A stretch of DNA of 64,000 nt from an uncultured Lachnospiraceae bacterium (GTDB taxonomy: Bacteria > Bacillota > Clostridia > Lachnospirales > Lachnospiraceae), in assembly GCA_947177165.1 (NCBI GenBank), contig CAMWTP010000008.1:1-64000 (forward strand), written 5' to 3'. A program made the position numbers and the translations under genes. The notes under the pieces were generated by a model. The model saw nothing but the letters and a program-made list of their open reading frames with translations. It was not told the DNA's origin and searched no databases. Every line of letters starts with the position of its first letter. The stretch's first letter is position 1. Shown piece by piece: positions 44,795-52,647 of this stretch.

Positions 44795-45735
44795 GTGAAA
44801 CGAACCGTGTGGAAGAAAAGGTAATGGAAACCGGCGGAGGAGGGCAGCTGGTGTATGTGCCTTACAAAAAGGGGATTGCGGTAAAGCGGTTCCGCGGCAC
44901 CGCGGACCGGGTATATATTCCGCCGGAGATAGAAGGAAAACCGGTCATCGCGATTGAGAGAAAGGCGTTTCTAAGCTGTAAGACACTTCAGTATATAGCA
45001 GTGCCTGACACCGTGGAAGAGATCGGAGACTGGGCTTTTGCACATGCAGAACAGCTGCGCTCGGTTTCCGTTCCGCGTCATCCGTTGAGCAGCGGCAAGG
45101 AGCTTTTTCTGGGGTGTAAGCGGCTGAGAGAAATCGTGCTCAGCAGTTCACAGGAAGAGTGGGCAGAATATGCGCCGCAGGGGCTTTACAGGATGCTTGC
45201 GATGGCCGTGACGGTGCTTCACGATTATTTTTTGTTCGATCCTGTGGAGTTCGGGAGTGATGCGTGGGTAAAGCGCTGGGATGAGAAGCTGATGGCGCTC
45301 GTGGAACTGGATGATCTTGACGGCTTTGAGGAGCTCTGGACATGCGGGGAGGAGGACTATGAGGGGAAGGATTATGATATCAAGTCCTATCCTGTGGAGA
45401 AGCGCAAGATGAAGCTGCGAATCGCATATTTCAGGCTGATGCATCCGTACAAGATATCTGACGGGACATTGAATGCGCTCAGGGAATATCTGCGTTGTCA
45501 CACGAAAGGGACAGACACGCCGGAGGCGTGGGAGCTCATCATGGAAGAGCATCCGAATGATTTGGAGTATTATCGGGTGTTTGCAGATTCCGGCTGCATC
45601 GCGGAGGAAAACTTTGACAGCCTGCTGGAGGATATGAGGGACTGCAGCGCCGAGATCAAAGCGTATCTGCTCCGCTACAAGGAGGAGCATTTTGCCGCAA
45701 AGGATGCGTTTGCGGCATTTGATTTGGATTGGTAA
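44791..45735 (+). CDS. BspA-type leucine-rich repeat protein
   Basis: A 314-residue protein without signal peptide. Residues about 30-115 carry two to three BspA-like LRR units (RVYIPPEIEGKPVIAIERKAF, then LQYIAVPDTVEEIGDWAFA). The remaining 200 residues are helical, acidic and possibly ankyrin-like, without a family I recognise. It overlaps the ATPase gene by ATGA, so the two are translationally coupled. A cytoplasmic recognition or adaptor subunit for the ATPase-VWA pair is a reasonable guess. Confidence 0.78.
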   Translation: MSETNRVEEKVMETGGGGQLVYVPYKKGIAVKRFRGTADRVYIPPEIEGKPVIAIERKAFLSCKTLQYIAVPDTVEEIGDWAFAHAEQLRSVSVPRHPLSSGKELFLGCKRLREIVLSSSQEEWAEYAPQGLYRMLAMAVTVLHDYFLFDPVEFGSDAWVKRWDEKLMALVELDDLDGFEELWTCGEEDYEGKDYDIKSYPVEKRKMKLRIAYFRLMHPYKISDGTLNALREYLRCHTKGTDTPEAWELIMEEHPNDLEYYRVFADSGCIAEENFDSLLEDMRDCSAEIKAYLLRYKEEHFAAKDAFAAFDLDW

Positions 45736-45737
45736 AT

Positions 45738-45763
45738 AAAAAACGCCCGTCAGGGCGTTTTTT
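45738..45763. terminator. Bidirectional rho-independent terminator
   Basis: AAAAAACGCCC-GTCA-GGGCGTTTTTT: a perfect 11-bp stem with A and T tails on both sides. It ends the LRR operon and the convergent chaperone gene. Confidence 0.95.
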
Positions 45764-47000
45764 ATTTATAAATCTCCATGAGATAATCCATAACGGTTTC
45801 CTGAATTTCTGACTGTGCCATGTAGCCTTCGCCGTATTGTTCTCTCATATTAGTCACATATTCTTCGCCGTTTTCCTCAGTCAGTCTGGCAATTGCAGCG
45901 TCGATATCAACAGCAAGACCGGCGTCCTCAAAGATTGCCTGATAGACCATCGCCGTCTTTGCAGTTTCTTTTGCGCGCTCCCGCAAATCTTTTTCGTAGG
46001 ATAACTCGTCCGTCACCTCATCGCCCATCATATCCCAGGGATTCTCGTATGCGGACATTCCATAGGAGGAGAACATCTGGTTATAATAATCCATCATGTA
46101 CGCATCATTGTATTTCGTGACAGCCCTGAGCTGCTTAAGATAAGCAGAAGGGTATGACTTGACAGTCGAGTTGTCGATGATATAGTTGGACAGATATTCT
46201 TCCAGGTGCTGCTCGTAATAATGATTTTCCACAGAAGCGCGGTACTCCTCAGCGGTGGTCAGTCCTTCCTCTGAGAAATTCTCTGCCACGAAATCATCCG
46301 TGAGCTCCGGTGTGACCGTGATGCTGTTGATGGTGACGGCAAAGCTTGCGTCCTTTCCGGCAACGGTGTCATCGTTGCGGTAGCCCTCGGGAAAAGTAGC
46401 TTCCACAGTGAGGTTCTCGCCGGGGCTGTGGCCGATCAGCTGCTGCTCGAAGTCATCGATGAAAGAGCCTGAGCCGATCACCAGATCATAACCTGCGCCA
46501 TTGCTGTTTCCGCCCTCAAATTCGACACCGTCGATCGTGCCGACATAATCAATGTTGACTGTATCGCCATCTTTGACCGTAAGCGTCTCATCGGTGCTTG
46601 CCTCCCGGTGGGATTCCAGTGTGGAAGTGATCTCTGCCTCCACCTCCTCGGCGGTTGCGGCGACTTCATCTGCGGGAATAGGAATATTTGCGTAGTCGAC
46701 CAGAGTGAGTGCATCCCTGACATTGACACCGTCAATCCTGCCGTCCGCGGTCAGTCCGGCGCTGAAATCAGCGTTCGGCGTCGTGCGCATCATTGCCAGA
46801 TAGATATTCTGCCCTGCGGCGGCAGCAATTATAATGACAATCGCGGCAATGATGACACCGCCGGCAATTTTTGCAGTGCGCCTGTGTCTGCGCTCCTTGG
46901 CGACCTCCTTTTTGCGCTGCTCACGTTTCGCCTTGCTTTTGCTGACGTCAGAAGCTTCTTTTTTATCTTCTTTGACATTTGTGTTATTTTCCTTAGCCAT
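45762..47000 (-). CDS. Membrane-anchored FKBP-type peptidyl-prolyl isomerase with trigger-factor-like C-terminus
   Basis: A 412-residue protein. A very basic N-terminus (KSKAKREQRKKEVAKERRHRR) precedes one membrane helix (about 46-68). An FKBP domain follows (VKDGDTVNIDYVGTIDGVEFEGG, SGSFIDDFEQQLIGH, about 140-235), then a helical trigger-factor C-terminal-like region to the end. It differs from true trigger factor by the membrane anchor and by lacking the ribosome-binding tail (no GFRxGK motif). It is a probable foldase for exported proteins on the outer face of the membrane. Confidence 0.85.
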   Translation of the reverse strand: MAKENNTNVKEDKKEASDVSKSKAKREQRKKEVAKERRHRRTAKIAGGVIIAAIVIIIAAAAGQNIYLAMMRTTPNADFSAGLTADGRIDGVNVRDALTLVDYANIPIPADEVAATAEEVEAEITSTLESHREASTDETLTVKDGDTVNIDYVGTIDGVEFEGGNSNGAGYDLVIGSGSFIDDFEQQLIGHSPGENLTVEATFPEGYRNDDTVAGKDASFAVTINSITVTPELTDDFVAENFSEEGLTTAEEYRASVENHYYEQHLEEYLSNYIIDNSTVKSYPSAYLKQLRAVTKYNDAYMMDYYNQMFSSYGMSAYENPWDMMGDEVTDELSYEKDLRERAKETAKTAMVYQAIFEDAGLAVDIDAAIARLTEENGEEYVTNMREQYGEGYMAQSEIQETVMDYLMEIYK

Positions 47001-47155
47001 TTGATAACCTATCCTTTCCGATTCATGTATGAAAAAACCTCATATAAATGTAACACAAAATATAAAAAAAAGAAAGAGTTTCACGCGAATTCACAGAAAT
47101 GTCAAAATTATGTGTTATATTCATTACAGTTTCCTGAATGGCTTTGCGTTTATTC

Positions 47156-47185
47156 TTGACAACACACAAACAAACAGACTATACT
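47156..47185 (+). promoter_or_regulatory. Sigma-A promoter of the gene at 47223
   Basis: TTGACA (47156-47161), an 18-base spacer and TATACT (47180-47185), 38 bases before the start. Confidence 0.75.
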
Positions 47186-47222
47186 GTTATATATAAAATT
47201 GCAAGGAAGGAGCAGTGTGTAT

Positions 47223-47651
47223 ATGAATGTAGAAGATATTCCAATACCGGCTATGGCGGCAATCAGAGTCAGTAAAGAGGGAAAATCGGCGCTTTTTGAG
47301 ACGACAATCATTCAGACTACCGATAATAAATATATATATACCATGCCTGTCAGGGTGGATGATAAGCTGGTAAATTTTGAGGCGAAGGGATTGCTGAAGG
47401 AGATCAAGATCGAGTTTGCACCATTTGAGTTTTATGAGTGGAGAAATATATCGATTGTCAGGTTTGTGGAGGATGGGAAGAGCTATCTGCGGATCAGGAC
47501 GACGACCCCCGGCATCAAAGCCATGGCGTGGCATGAGAAACCTGTGACCTCAACGAAAAAGAAGAAGGAAAATCTGATCAGCGAGGAAGCGCTTGAGGTG
47601 GTGAACGCTGCCCATGCGGCGCAGGAACAGGCAGAGGGAGATCGGCCGTGA
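47223..47651 (+). CDS. Hypothetical protein, 142 residues
   Basis: Not recognised. It has an N-terminal beta-rich region (MNVEDIPIPAMAAIRVS, LFETTIIQTTDNKYIY, FEFYEWRNISIVRF) reminiscent of a small beta-barrel. A Lys-rich then Ala/Gln-rich tail follows. No signal peptide or membrane helix is seen. ATG 47223 has GGAAGGAG about ten bases upstream. It is translationally coupled to the next gene, whose GTG overlaps its TGA. Confidence 0.7.
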   Translation: MNVEDIPIPAMAAIRVSKEGKSALFETTIIQTTDNKYIYTMPVRVDDKLVNFEAKGLLKEIKIEFAPFEFYEWRNISIVRFVEDGKSYLRIRTTTPGIKAMAWHEKPVTSTKKKKENLISEEALEVVNAAHAAQEQAEGDRP

Positions 47652-48043
47652 AAAGAGCAATAATGACTACAGTGGTGATCGGTGCGCTGATGGCGGGTGG
47701 TATGGGCGGCTGCCAGGGCGGTCTGGCGGACACGGATCCCGAAGGATATGTGGACGGTGTTGTCAATGATATCGGGACACAGGCGGCGGAGGAGCTCAGG
47801 AAGGCTTTTTCGAGTGAGGTCAGCGATTTTTTTAAGAGTGATGACCTGTCAAAAACGCTCGGTGTCGACAGCGGGGAGCAGGAAAAACTCGAGGAATCCA
47901 TTAAGACATTTATCAATCAGTACAGTTCGGATGAGGAAAAGCTCAGCGAGGCGAAGGAGTCTCTGGATACACTTCTTCAAAATGCAGACGGGCTCTCAGC
48001 GGAGGAGATACAGGACAGGATTGAGGGAATTTTTGCGGAATAA
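47648..48043 (+). CDS. Probable small lipoprotein
   Basis: A 131-residue protein with a basic start (MKRAIMTTVVIGALMAG) and a lipobox-like GMGGCQ with C at residue 21. The mature part is acidic and helical (SSEVSDFFKSDDLSKTLG, then a Glu-rich end). It would be membrane-anchored outside the cell. Function is unknown. The GTG start overlaps the previous stop by four bases. Confidence 0.68.
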   Translation: MKRAIMTTVVIGALMAGGMGGCQGGLADTDPEGYVDGVVNDIGTQAAEELRKAFSSEVSDFFKSDDLSKTLGVDSGEQEKLEESIKTFINQYSSDEEKLSEAKESLDTLLQNADGLSAEEIQDRIEGIFAE

Positions 48044-48073
48044 TTTTGAATGGACTGTCTGAAATATGAAAGA

Positions 48074-48099
48074 AACCCGTATGCTACAGCATACGGGTT
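48074..48099. terminator. Terminator at the end of the HD-GYP gene
   Basis: AACCCGTATGC-TACA-GCATACGGGTT forms a perfect 11-bp stem. On the minus strand it is followed by TTTCTTTC. The stem overlaps the last codons of the HD-GYP gene. Confidence 0.82.
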
Positions 48100-49133
48100 A
48101 TTTCTGCGCCCTGTTTTGTCTGAAGGTCAAAAAGAGCATTGTTGACATCAATTGTCGGCCGCGATAAGGCGTCCTCGTGAATTTCCGTGATTCGTCCTTC
48201 CAGATTTCCGGTCACGCAGACGCGCCTGTCTATGTACATTTTTGCGATGCGCGTGAGAATGGGCTTGATATTTGGCCCGTATTTGTCAAAGCCCTGCTCT
48301 TCGAAGACGCGGATGGCCTGAAAAGGTGTCAGGGCAACACGCTGTGCCCTGGGGTGCGTCATTGCTTCATACGTATCGGCGATTGCTGCAATCAGGGCAA
48401 AAGGGTCAATGCGGTTCTCTTTTATGCGGGCAGGATAGCCGCTTCCGTCGCAGCGTTCGTGGTGCATGATCATGACGCTGACTACGTGCGGAGGAAGCTT
48501 TCTCGATTTGACAAGCTCATATCCCAGGTGAATGTGGTGCTGCATCTGGATATATTCTTCAGGCGTGAGTTTATCGGGCTTCCACAACAGCTCATCGGAT
48601 ACCTTTGTCTTTCCGATGTCAAAGATAAAACCAGATACGGTCAGGTTGTCTAAGTCCTCGTCATTCATGCCGATCCATTTGCCAAAGACATAACACAGCA
48701 TGCCGCAGTTAAAACAGTGGTTGTAAGTGATCTCGTTCTCATTCGGCATCATATTGTAGAGATAGTCGAGCAGCTGTTCTCCGTTCCTGACAACAGAGAA
48801 AATGTCATCCCGCAGCGACAGGAGTTTCACAATATTGAGTTCCAGACCAGTGTCCAGTGTGCGCATGATTCTGTGGAAGGAGTCGAGCGTGGCAGAGTAC
48901 ACTTCGGTGAAACGCTGAAAATCAGGATGCAGGTGCAGATATTTGTAGTGTGCCATATTGATCTCATCAGGCTCGCTGAGTGTTACTTCGTCAAAATTGT
49001 ATTCGTACAATGTCTGTATATTTTCCTGTGTCAGTACGGTATTTGCCTTAAAAAGAATAACGTTGGCGGGGGTGTAGATATCATCATACAATACCATGCC
49101 AGGTTTGAGCGATTGTGTTGATAGTTTGTACAT
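48084..49133 (-). CDS. HD-GYP-type protein with degenerate HD dyad
   Basis: A 349-residue protein. The N-terminal 100 residues are a regulatory region without a clear family. The HD-GYP-like domain follows with H139, HHERCDGSGYP (224-234, GYP motif intact) and KPDKLTPEEY. HD-GYP enzymes hydrolyse cyclic di-GMP using a metal site that includes the HD dyad. Here the dyad reads F171-D172 in GFIFDIGK, so the His is replaced by Phe. Activity may be lost or altered. The start is placed at the ATG with AAGGAGG upstream (minus strand), not at a longer upstream frame. Confidence 0.83.
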   Translation of the reverse strand: MYKLSTQSLKPGMVLYDDIYTPANVILFKANTVLTQENIQTLYEYNFDEVTLSEPDEINMAHYKYLHLHPDFQRFTEVYSATLDSFHRIMRTLDTGLELNIVKLLSLRDDIFSVVRNGEQLLDYLYNMMPNENEITYNHCFNCGMLCYVFGKWIGMNDEDLDNLTVSGFIFDIGKTKVSDELLWKPDKLTPEEYIQMQHHIHLGYELVKSRKLPPHVVSVMIMHHERCDGSGYPARIKENRIDPFALIAAIADTYEAMTHPRAQRVALTPFQAIRVFEEQGFDKYGPNIKPILTRIAKMYIDRRVCVTGNLEGRITEIHEDALSRPTIDVNNALFDLQTKQGAEITRML

Positions 49134-49427
49134 AAGTCCTCCTTGAATAAAGAAGTACTCTCTGAAAGAGTGTTCTTGTGATATCATAACATATCATATC
49201 ATAAAATATGGATATTTGTATATACAAAATTAAAAAAAGGTTTTACTGACCGCGCGGTGCGAGCGTTTCGGTAACATAACCGGGAATATGGTAAACATAA
49301 CTAAAAAGTTATGTAAATTTGCACAATTTGGAAAATAAGCATTGATTTATAAAAATACATATGCTACTATTGAAAAAAAGTGGCTAAGCGTGGAAAAAAG
49401 AACGCTTATCGAAACGCTTTTTGTGAG

Positions 49428-49460
49428 TTATCCACAAAAATACATCTGTAATGTGGATAA
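49428..49460. promoter_or_regulatory. Pair of inverted perfect DnaA boxes
   Basis: TTATCCACA (49428-49436) and its exact reverse complement TGTGGATAA (49452-49460) face each other 15 bases apart. Both match the DnaA 9-mer consensus. No dnaA, dnaN or gyr gene is near, so a regulatory or titration site is more likely than the origin. Confidence 0.6.
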
Positions 49461-49576
49461 CTTATCTGTTTACATAATGTACAATTGTGTTGGTTACGTT
49501 TCGGCGCCGGTATCTTTAGAGGGAGAATAGGAACCGGGAAAGAAACTAATCATAAATAAGCTTTGATTATCTCGGA

Positions 49577-49594
49577 GGCGTGTGCGTACACGCC
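49577..49594. other. Perfect GC-rich hairpin
   Basis: GGCGTGT-GCGT-ACACGCC, a 7-bp perfect stem with a 4-base loop and no T run. TTGACA follows at 49604-49609, but no good -10 box is found at proper spacing. Confidence 0.4.
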
Positions 49595-49636
49595 AGAGGC
49601 ACCTTGACAACATAACTACTGTAATAAGGATTATGG

Positions 49637-49772
49637 ATATATCGGACTTAAAAACTGCCCAGGGCCCAGCGCATTCAGGATATTCGGAAAGAAATGCTGC
49701 GGCCGGTCGGAAAAAGTGCGGAGGTTTTGGAGAGGTAAACCTGCCGCCAGGGACAGATGAAAGTTGATATAT
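49637..49772 (+). ncRNA. Candidate structured leader RNA
   Basis: ATATATC (49637-49643) pairs with GATATAT (49766-49772) to close a domain of about 136 bases. ACTT/AAGT and CTG/CAG pairs continue the closing stem. Inside, GCATT can pair with AATGC, and a strong hairpin at 49718-49747 pairs GCGG and AGGTTT with AAACCT and CCGC across one bulged G. It ends about 30 bases before the small gene at 49804. It matches no riboswitch consensus that I can recall. Class and function are unknown. Confidence 0.4.
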
Positions 49773-49803
49773 AACATTGATGAGGGTTGAAAGGGGACAC
49801 AGC

Positions 49804-50019
49804 ATGTTAGTAGCGAAGAGAGAAGTATCTGAGAGAATTGATATTTTAAACAAGAAGCCAATGATCAGAAAGATTCAGGCCACAGGAGAGATGATAGCAG
49901 GTTTTTTAAATCCTGTGACCGGAGATTTTGAAGTAGCTATGGAAATCAACGATGAGAGAGATATTGATGAATTTCTCGATGAATATGATTTGTCAGTCGT
50001 CATGATTTCAAAAATGTAA
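49804..50019 (+). CDS. Small conserved-looking hypothetical protein, 71 residues
   Basis: Not recognised. A 71-residue soluble protein (MLVAKREVSERIDILNKK..., ending VVMISKM) with an acidic middle (INDERDIDEFLDEYD). Good coding composition, AGGGG at proper distance from the ATG, and a terminator after the gene support it. It is the only gene downstream of the structured region, so that region may control it. Confidence 0.65.
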   Translation: MLVAKREVSERIDILNKKPMIRKIQATGEMIAGFLNPVTGDFEVAMEINDERDIDEFLDEYDLSVVMISKM

Positions 50020-50067
50020 AGTTCATATCGAAATAAATTGAAAAAGGTGTTAATCAAAGCAAAGGAG

Positions 50068-50098
50068 ACGGGGGCAGAAAGGACTGTCCCCGTTTTCT
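50068..50098 (+). terminator. Rho-independent terminator
   Basis: ACGGGGGCAG pairs with CTGTCCCCGT across AAAGGA, followed by TTTCT. It lies between the small gene and the hydrolase gene. Confidence 0.8.
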
Positions 50099-50119
50099 AT
50101 CACAAGAAGGAGTAAAGCA

Positions 50120-51079
50120 ATGAAGAGAAAAGACTTTTATATTCCGTCCAGGGACGGTGTGCACAGGCTCCGCGTTGTGCTGTGGGAGCCGGAGGGCGAA
50201 GTCAGGGCCGTAGTACAGATTTCACATGGAATGATCGAGATGATTGACCGCTATGAGGACTTTGCGCTGTTTTTGAACAAGCACGGTTACGCAGTGATTG
50301 GAAATGACCATTTGGGTCATGGTCTGACTGCGGGGAACGACGCCGACCTTGGATATTTCTGTCCACGCAGCATGAGTGCGACAGTCGTGGCGGATCTGCA
50401 CCGCGTCACAAAATATGCCAGGAAAAAATACAAAAACAAACCCTATTTCCTGTTAGGACACAGCATGGGCTCCTTTATGGCGAGAAGATATCTGATGACC
50501 TATGGCATGGACTTGGACGGAGCCATCATCTGCGGCACGGGAAGCCAGAGCTGGCCGGTTCTGATTGCAGGTCCGATTGTGGCAAATGCGCTCAGGCTTG
50601 TATTCGGCGACCGTTTCCGGTCAAGGCTGCTTGAGAAAAGTGCGTTTGGCGCATACCAGAAGCGCATCCCGAATCCGCGCACCAAGAGCGACTGGATGAC
50701 GCGGGATACGAAGATCGTTGATTTCTGCAGGAGCAATAAGTACTGTAGTTTTATCTTTACAGTCAATGGCTACAGGACACTGTTTGAGGTGCTTGCATTT
50801 ATACAGAAAAAGCAGAATATCGACAGGATTCCCACGGAACTTCCGATGTTCTTTATCGCAGGCGGACAGGACCCGGTCGGCCATTATGGAAGGGATGTGC
50901 GGAAGGTTGCGGCCAGATATGAGAGGGCGGGGGTTGAGGACGTCTCGTTAAAAATATATCAGGAGGACAGGCACGAGGTATTGAATGAGCTTGACAGGGA
51001 TCAGGTGTACAGGGATGTCCTCTCATGGCTGGATACGAAGGTATTGGAACAAAATGATGCAGATGCGAAAACTCAGTGA
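50120..51079 (+). CDS. Alpha/beta hydrolase (monoacylglycerol lipase-like)
   Basis: A 319-residue hydrolase of the serine aminopeptidase S33/lysophospholipase group. The nucleophile elbow is LLGHSMGSFMARR (Ser about residue 117). GGQDPVG holds the acid residue and EDRHEVLNE the His. HGMIEMIDRYEDFALFLNKHGYAV and GNDHLGHG match monoacylglycerol lipases. It is probably cytoplasmic, with no signal peptide. AAGGAG precedes the ATG. The tadA gene starts inside its end. Confidence 0.88.
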   Translation: MKRKDFYIPSRDGVHRLRVVLWEPEGEVRAVVQISHGMIEMIDRYEDFALFLNKHGYAVIGNDHLGHGLTAGNDADLGYFCPRSMSATVVADLHRVTKYARKKYKNKPYFLLGHSMGSFMARRYLMTYGMDLDGAIICGTGSQSWPVLIAGPIVANALRLVFGDRFRSRLLEKSAFGAYQKRIPNPRTKSDWMTRDTKIVDFCRSNKYCSFIFTVNGYRTLFEVLAFIQKKQNIDRIPTELPMFFIAGGQDPVGHYGRDVRKVAARYERAGVEDVSLKIYQEDRHEVLNELDRDQVYRDVLSWLDTKVLEQNDADAKTQ

Positions 51080-51563
51080 AGACGAAAGATACATGAAGGA
51101 GGCAGTCAGACAGGCTAAGAAGGCTTACGCGCTCGGTGAGGTGCCGATTGGCTGCGTGATTGTGCACGACGGAAAAATTATAGGGCGCGGATACAACAGG
51201 CGCAATACTGACAAGAGTACACTCTCCCACGCGGAAATCATTGCGATCCGGAAGGCAGGCAGGGTGATCGGTGACTGGCGGCTTGAGGATTGTACATTGT
51301 ATGTCACGCTCGAGCCCTGTCAGATGTGTGCGGGTGCCATCGTGCAGGCGCGTATTCCCAGAGTCGTGATGGCGTGCATGAATCCCAAGGCGGGGTGTGC
51401 AGGCTCAGTCTTAAACATTTTTGATATGCCGCAGTTCAATCATCAGGTGGAGTCGGTGAGGGGCGTTATGGAATCGGAGTGTGCCCAGATGCTCAGGACG
51501 TTCTTTAAGGAGCTGCGCATCAGAAATAAGGCCGGGAAAGAAGCGAAAGAACTTTCGGAGTGA
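51054..51563 (+). CDS. tadA: tRNA adenosine(34) deaminase
   Basis: A 169-residue zinc deaminase that converts A34 to inosine in tRNA-Arg(ACG). The zinc site has H59 and E61 (SHAEIIAI) and C89 and C92 (PCQMCAGA). VPIGCVIVHDGKIIGRGYN is typical. It overlaps the previous gene by 26 bases. Starts at 51054, 51057 or 51063 are all in frame, with no strong ribosome binding site, so translation is probably coupled. Confidence 0.94.
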   Translation: MMQMRKLSEDERYMKEAVRQAKKAYALGEVPIGCVIVHDGKIIGRGYNRRNTDKSTLSHAEIIAIRKAGRVIGDWRLEDCTLYVTLEPCQMCAGAIVQARIPRVVMACMNPKAGCAGSVLNIFDMPQFNHQVESVRGVMESECAQMLRTFFKELRIRNKAGKEAKELSE

Positions 51564-51656
51564 AAAACTTCTTTATTATACAGATAAATTATGGTACACT
51601 TGCAATGAGAAAAAGATGTCATCATGAAATATCATTATGAAGCGTGGAGGTTTGGT

Positions 51657-52613
51657 ATGGACGAGATTGCAGTGCTCATTCCCTGTTACAATGAGAGCAA
51701 GACGATAGAAAAGGTAGTCAGAGACTTTAAGAAAGCGCTCCCGGAAGCGGTAATATACGTGTACGACAACAATTCGAAAGATGGGACAGACGAGATCGCG
51801 CGGCGCGCGGGTGCGGTGGTGCGCTACGAGTATCAGCAGGGAAAGGGAAACGTGATCAGGCGGATGTTTCGGGAGATTGATGCGAAATGTTATGTCATGA
51901 CGGACGGCGACGACACGTACCCGGCTGACGAGGCGCGAAAGCTCTGCGAGGCGGTGCTCGATAGAAAGGCGGACATGGTTGTGGGGGACAGGCTGTCGTC
52001 CTCCTACTTCGAGGAGAATAAGCGGCCGTTTCACAATTTCGGAAACTCGCTCGTGCGCGGCGCGATCAACAGCATGTTCAAGAGCGATATCCGCGATATC
52101 ATGACAGGCTACAGGGCGTTCAGCTATCAGTTTGTGAAGTCATTTCCTGTGCTCTCCAAGGGGTTTGAGATTGAGACAGAGATGAGCATTCACGCCATTG
52201 ACAAGAATATGCGCGTGGAGAATGTGATTATCCAGTACAGGGACAGACCGGCGGGGAGCGAATCGAAGCTCAACACCTACTCTGATGGCATAAAAGTCAT
52301 TATGACGATTGTAAAATTATACAAAAACTATAAGCCAATGGGCTTTTTTTCGTGGATAGCAGTGCTGCTTGCGCTGATATCGACAGCCTTTCTGGTTCCT
52401 GTGATGGGCGAGTACATCGACACGGGACTTGTGGAGCGCTTCCCAACGCTGATCGTATGCGGTTTTGTATACATGGCGGCGATGCAGTCGTTTTTTGCAG
52501 GGTTGATGCTCTCCACTATGAAGCAGAAAAACATGCAGGATTATGAGATGAACCTGATTCTGCTGGACAAGGAGTACAAGGAACTGCTGTCGGATGCCAG
52601 GGACAAGCCATAG
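51657..52613 (+). CDS. Family 2 glycosyltransferase with two C-terminal membrane helices
   Basis: A 318-residue GT-A enzyme. LIPCYNESKTIEKVV, YDNNSKDGTDEIA and the metal motif TDGDDTYP are followed by FEIETEMSIHA. Two membrane helices (about 235-257 and 270-295) end the protein. The layout is like dolichyl-phosphate mannose synthase or GtrB proteins that load sugars on undecaprenyl phosphate. ATG 51657 has GGAGG six bases upstream; an upstream in-frame ATG at 51624 does not. The product is unknown, but a membrane lipid-linked sugar is likely. Confidence 0.85.
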   Translation: MDEIAVLIPCYNESKTIEKVVRDFKKALPEAVIYVYDNNSKDGTDEIARRAGAVVRYEYQQGKGNVIRRMFREIDAKCYVMTDGDDTYPADEARKLCEAVLDRKADMVVGDRLSSSYFEENKRPFHNFGNSLVRGAINSMFKSDIRDIMTGYRAFSYQFVKSFPVLSKGFEIETEMSIHAIDKNMRVENVIIQYRDRPAGSESKLNTYSDGIKVIMTIVKLYKNYKPMGFFSWIAVLLALISTAFLVPVMGEYIDTGLVERFPTLIVCGFVYMAAMQSFFAGLMLSTMKQKNMQDYEMNLILLDKEYKELLSDARDKP

Positions 52614-52647
52614 GCGGTCTGGGAGCACAGTACAAAGTAGGATTAAT

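Larger units (their letters stand above)
49134..49803. other. 670-base gene-poor region
   Basis: It contains the promoter area of the HD-GYP gene, a perfect 14-base palindrome (TTTGTATATACAAA, 49215-49228), two inverted DnaA boxes, a small GC-rich hairpin and a candidate structured RNA. Short frames here have no ribosome binding site or coding-like composition and are not called. Confidence 0.6.

Noticed and set aside
49428..49460. Chromosomal origin of replication
   Set aside because: Only two DnaA boxes are found, with no AT-rich unwinding element recognised beside them and no dnaA, dnaN, recF or gyrB in the window.
49582..49767. Frame of 61 codons in the gap before the 71-residue gene
   Set aside because: No ribosome binding site is present and the composition follows RNA-like stems, so a structured RNA explains it better.
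49637..49772. Known riboswitch (cyclic di-GMP, ydaO, ZTP, cobalamin, SAM)
   Set aside because: I compared the segment from memory with these consensus cores and found no convincing match, so no class is assigned.
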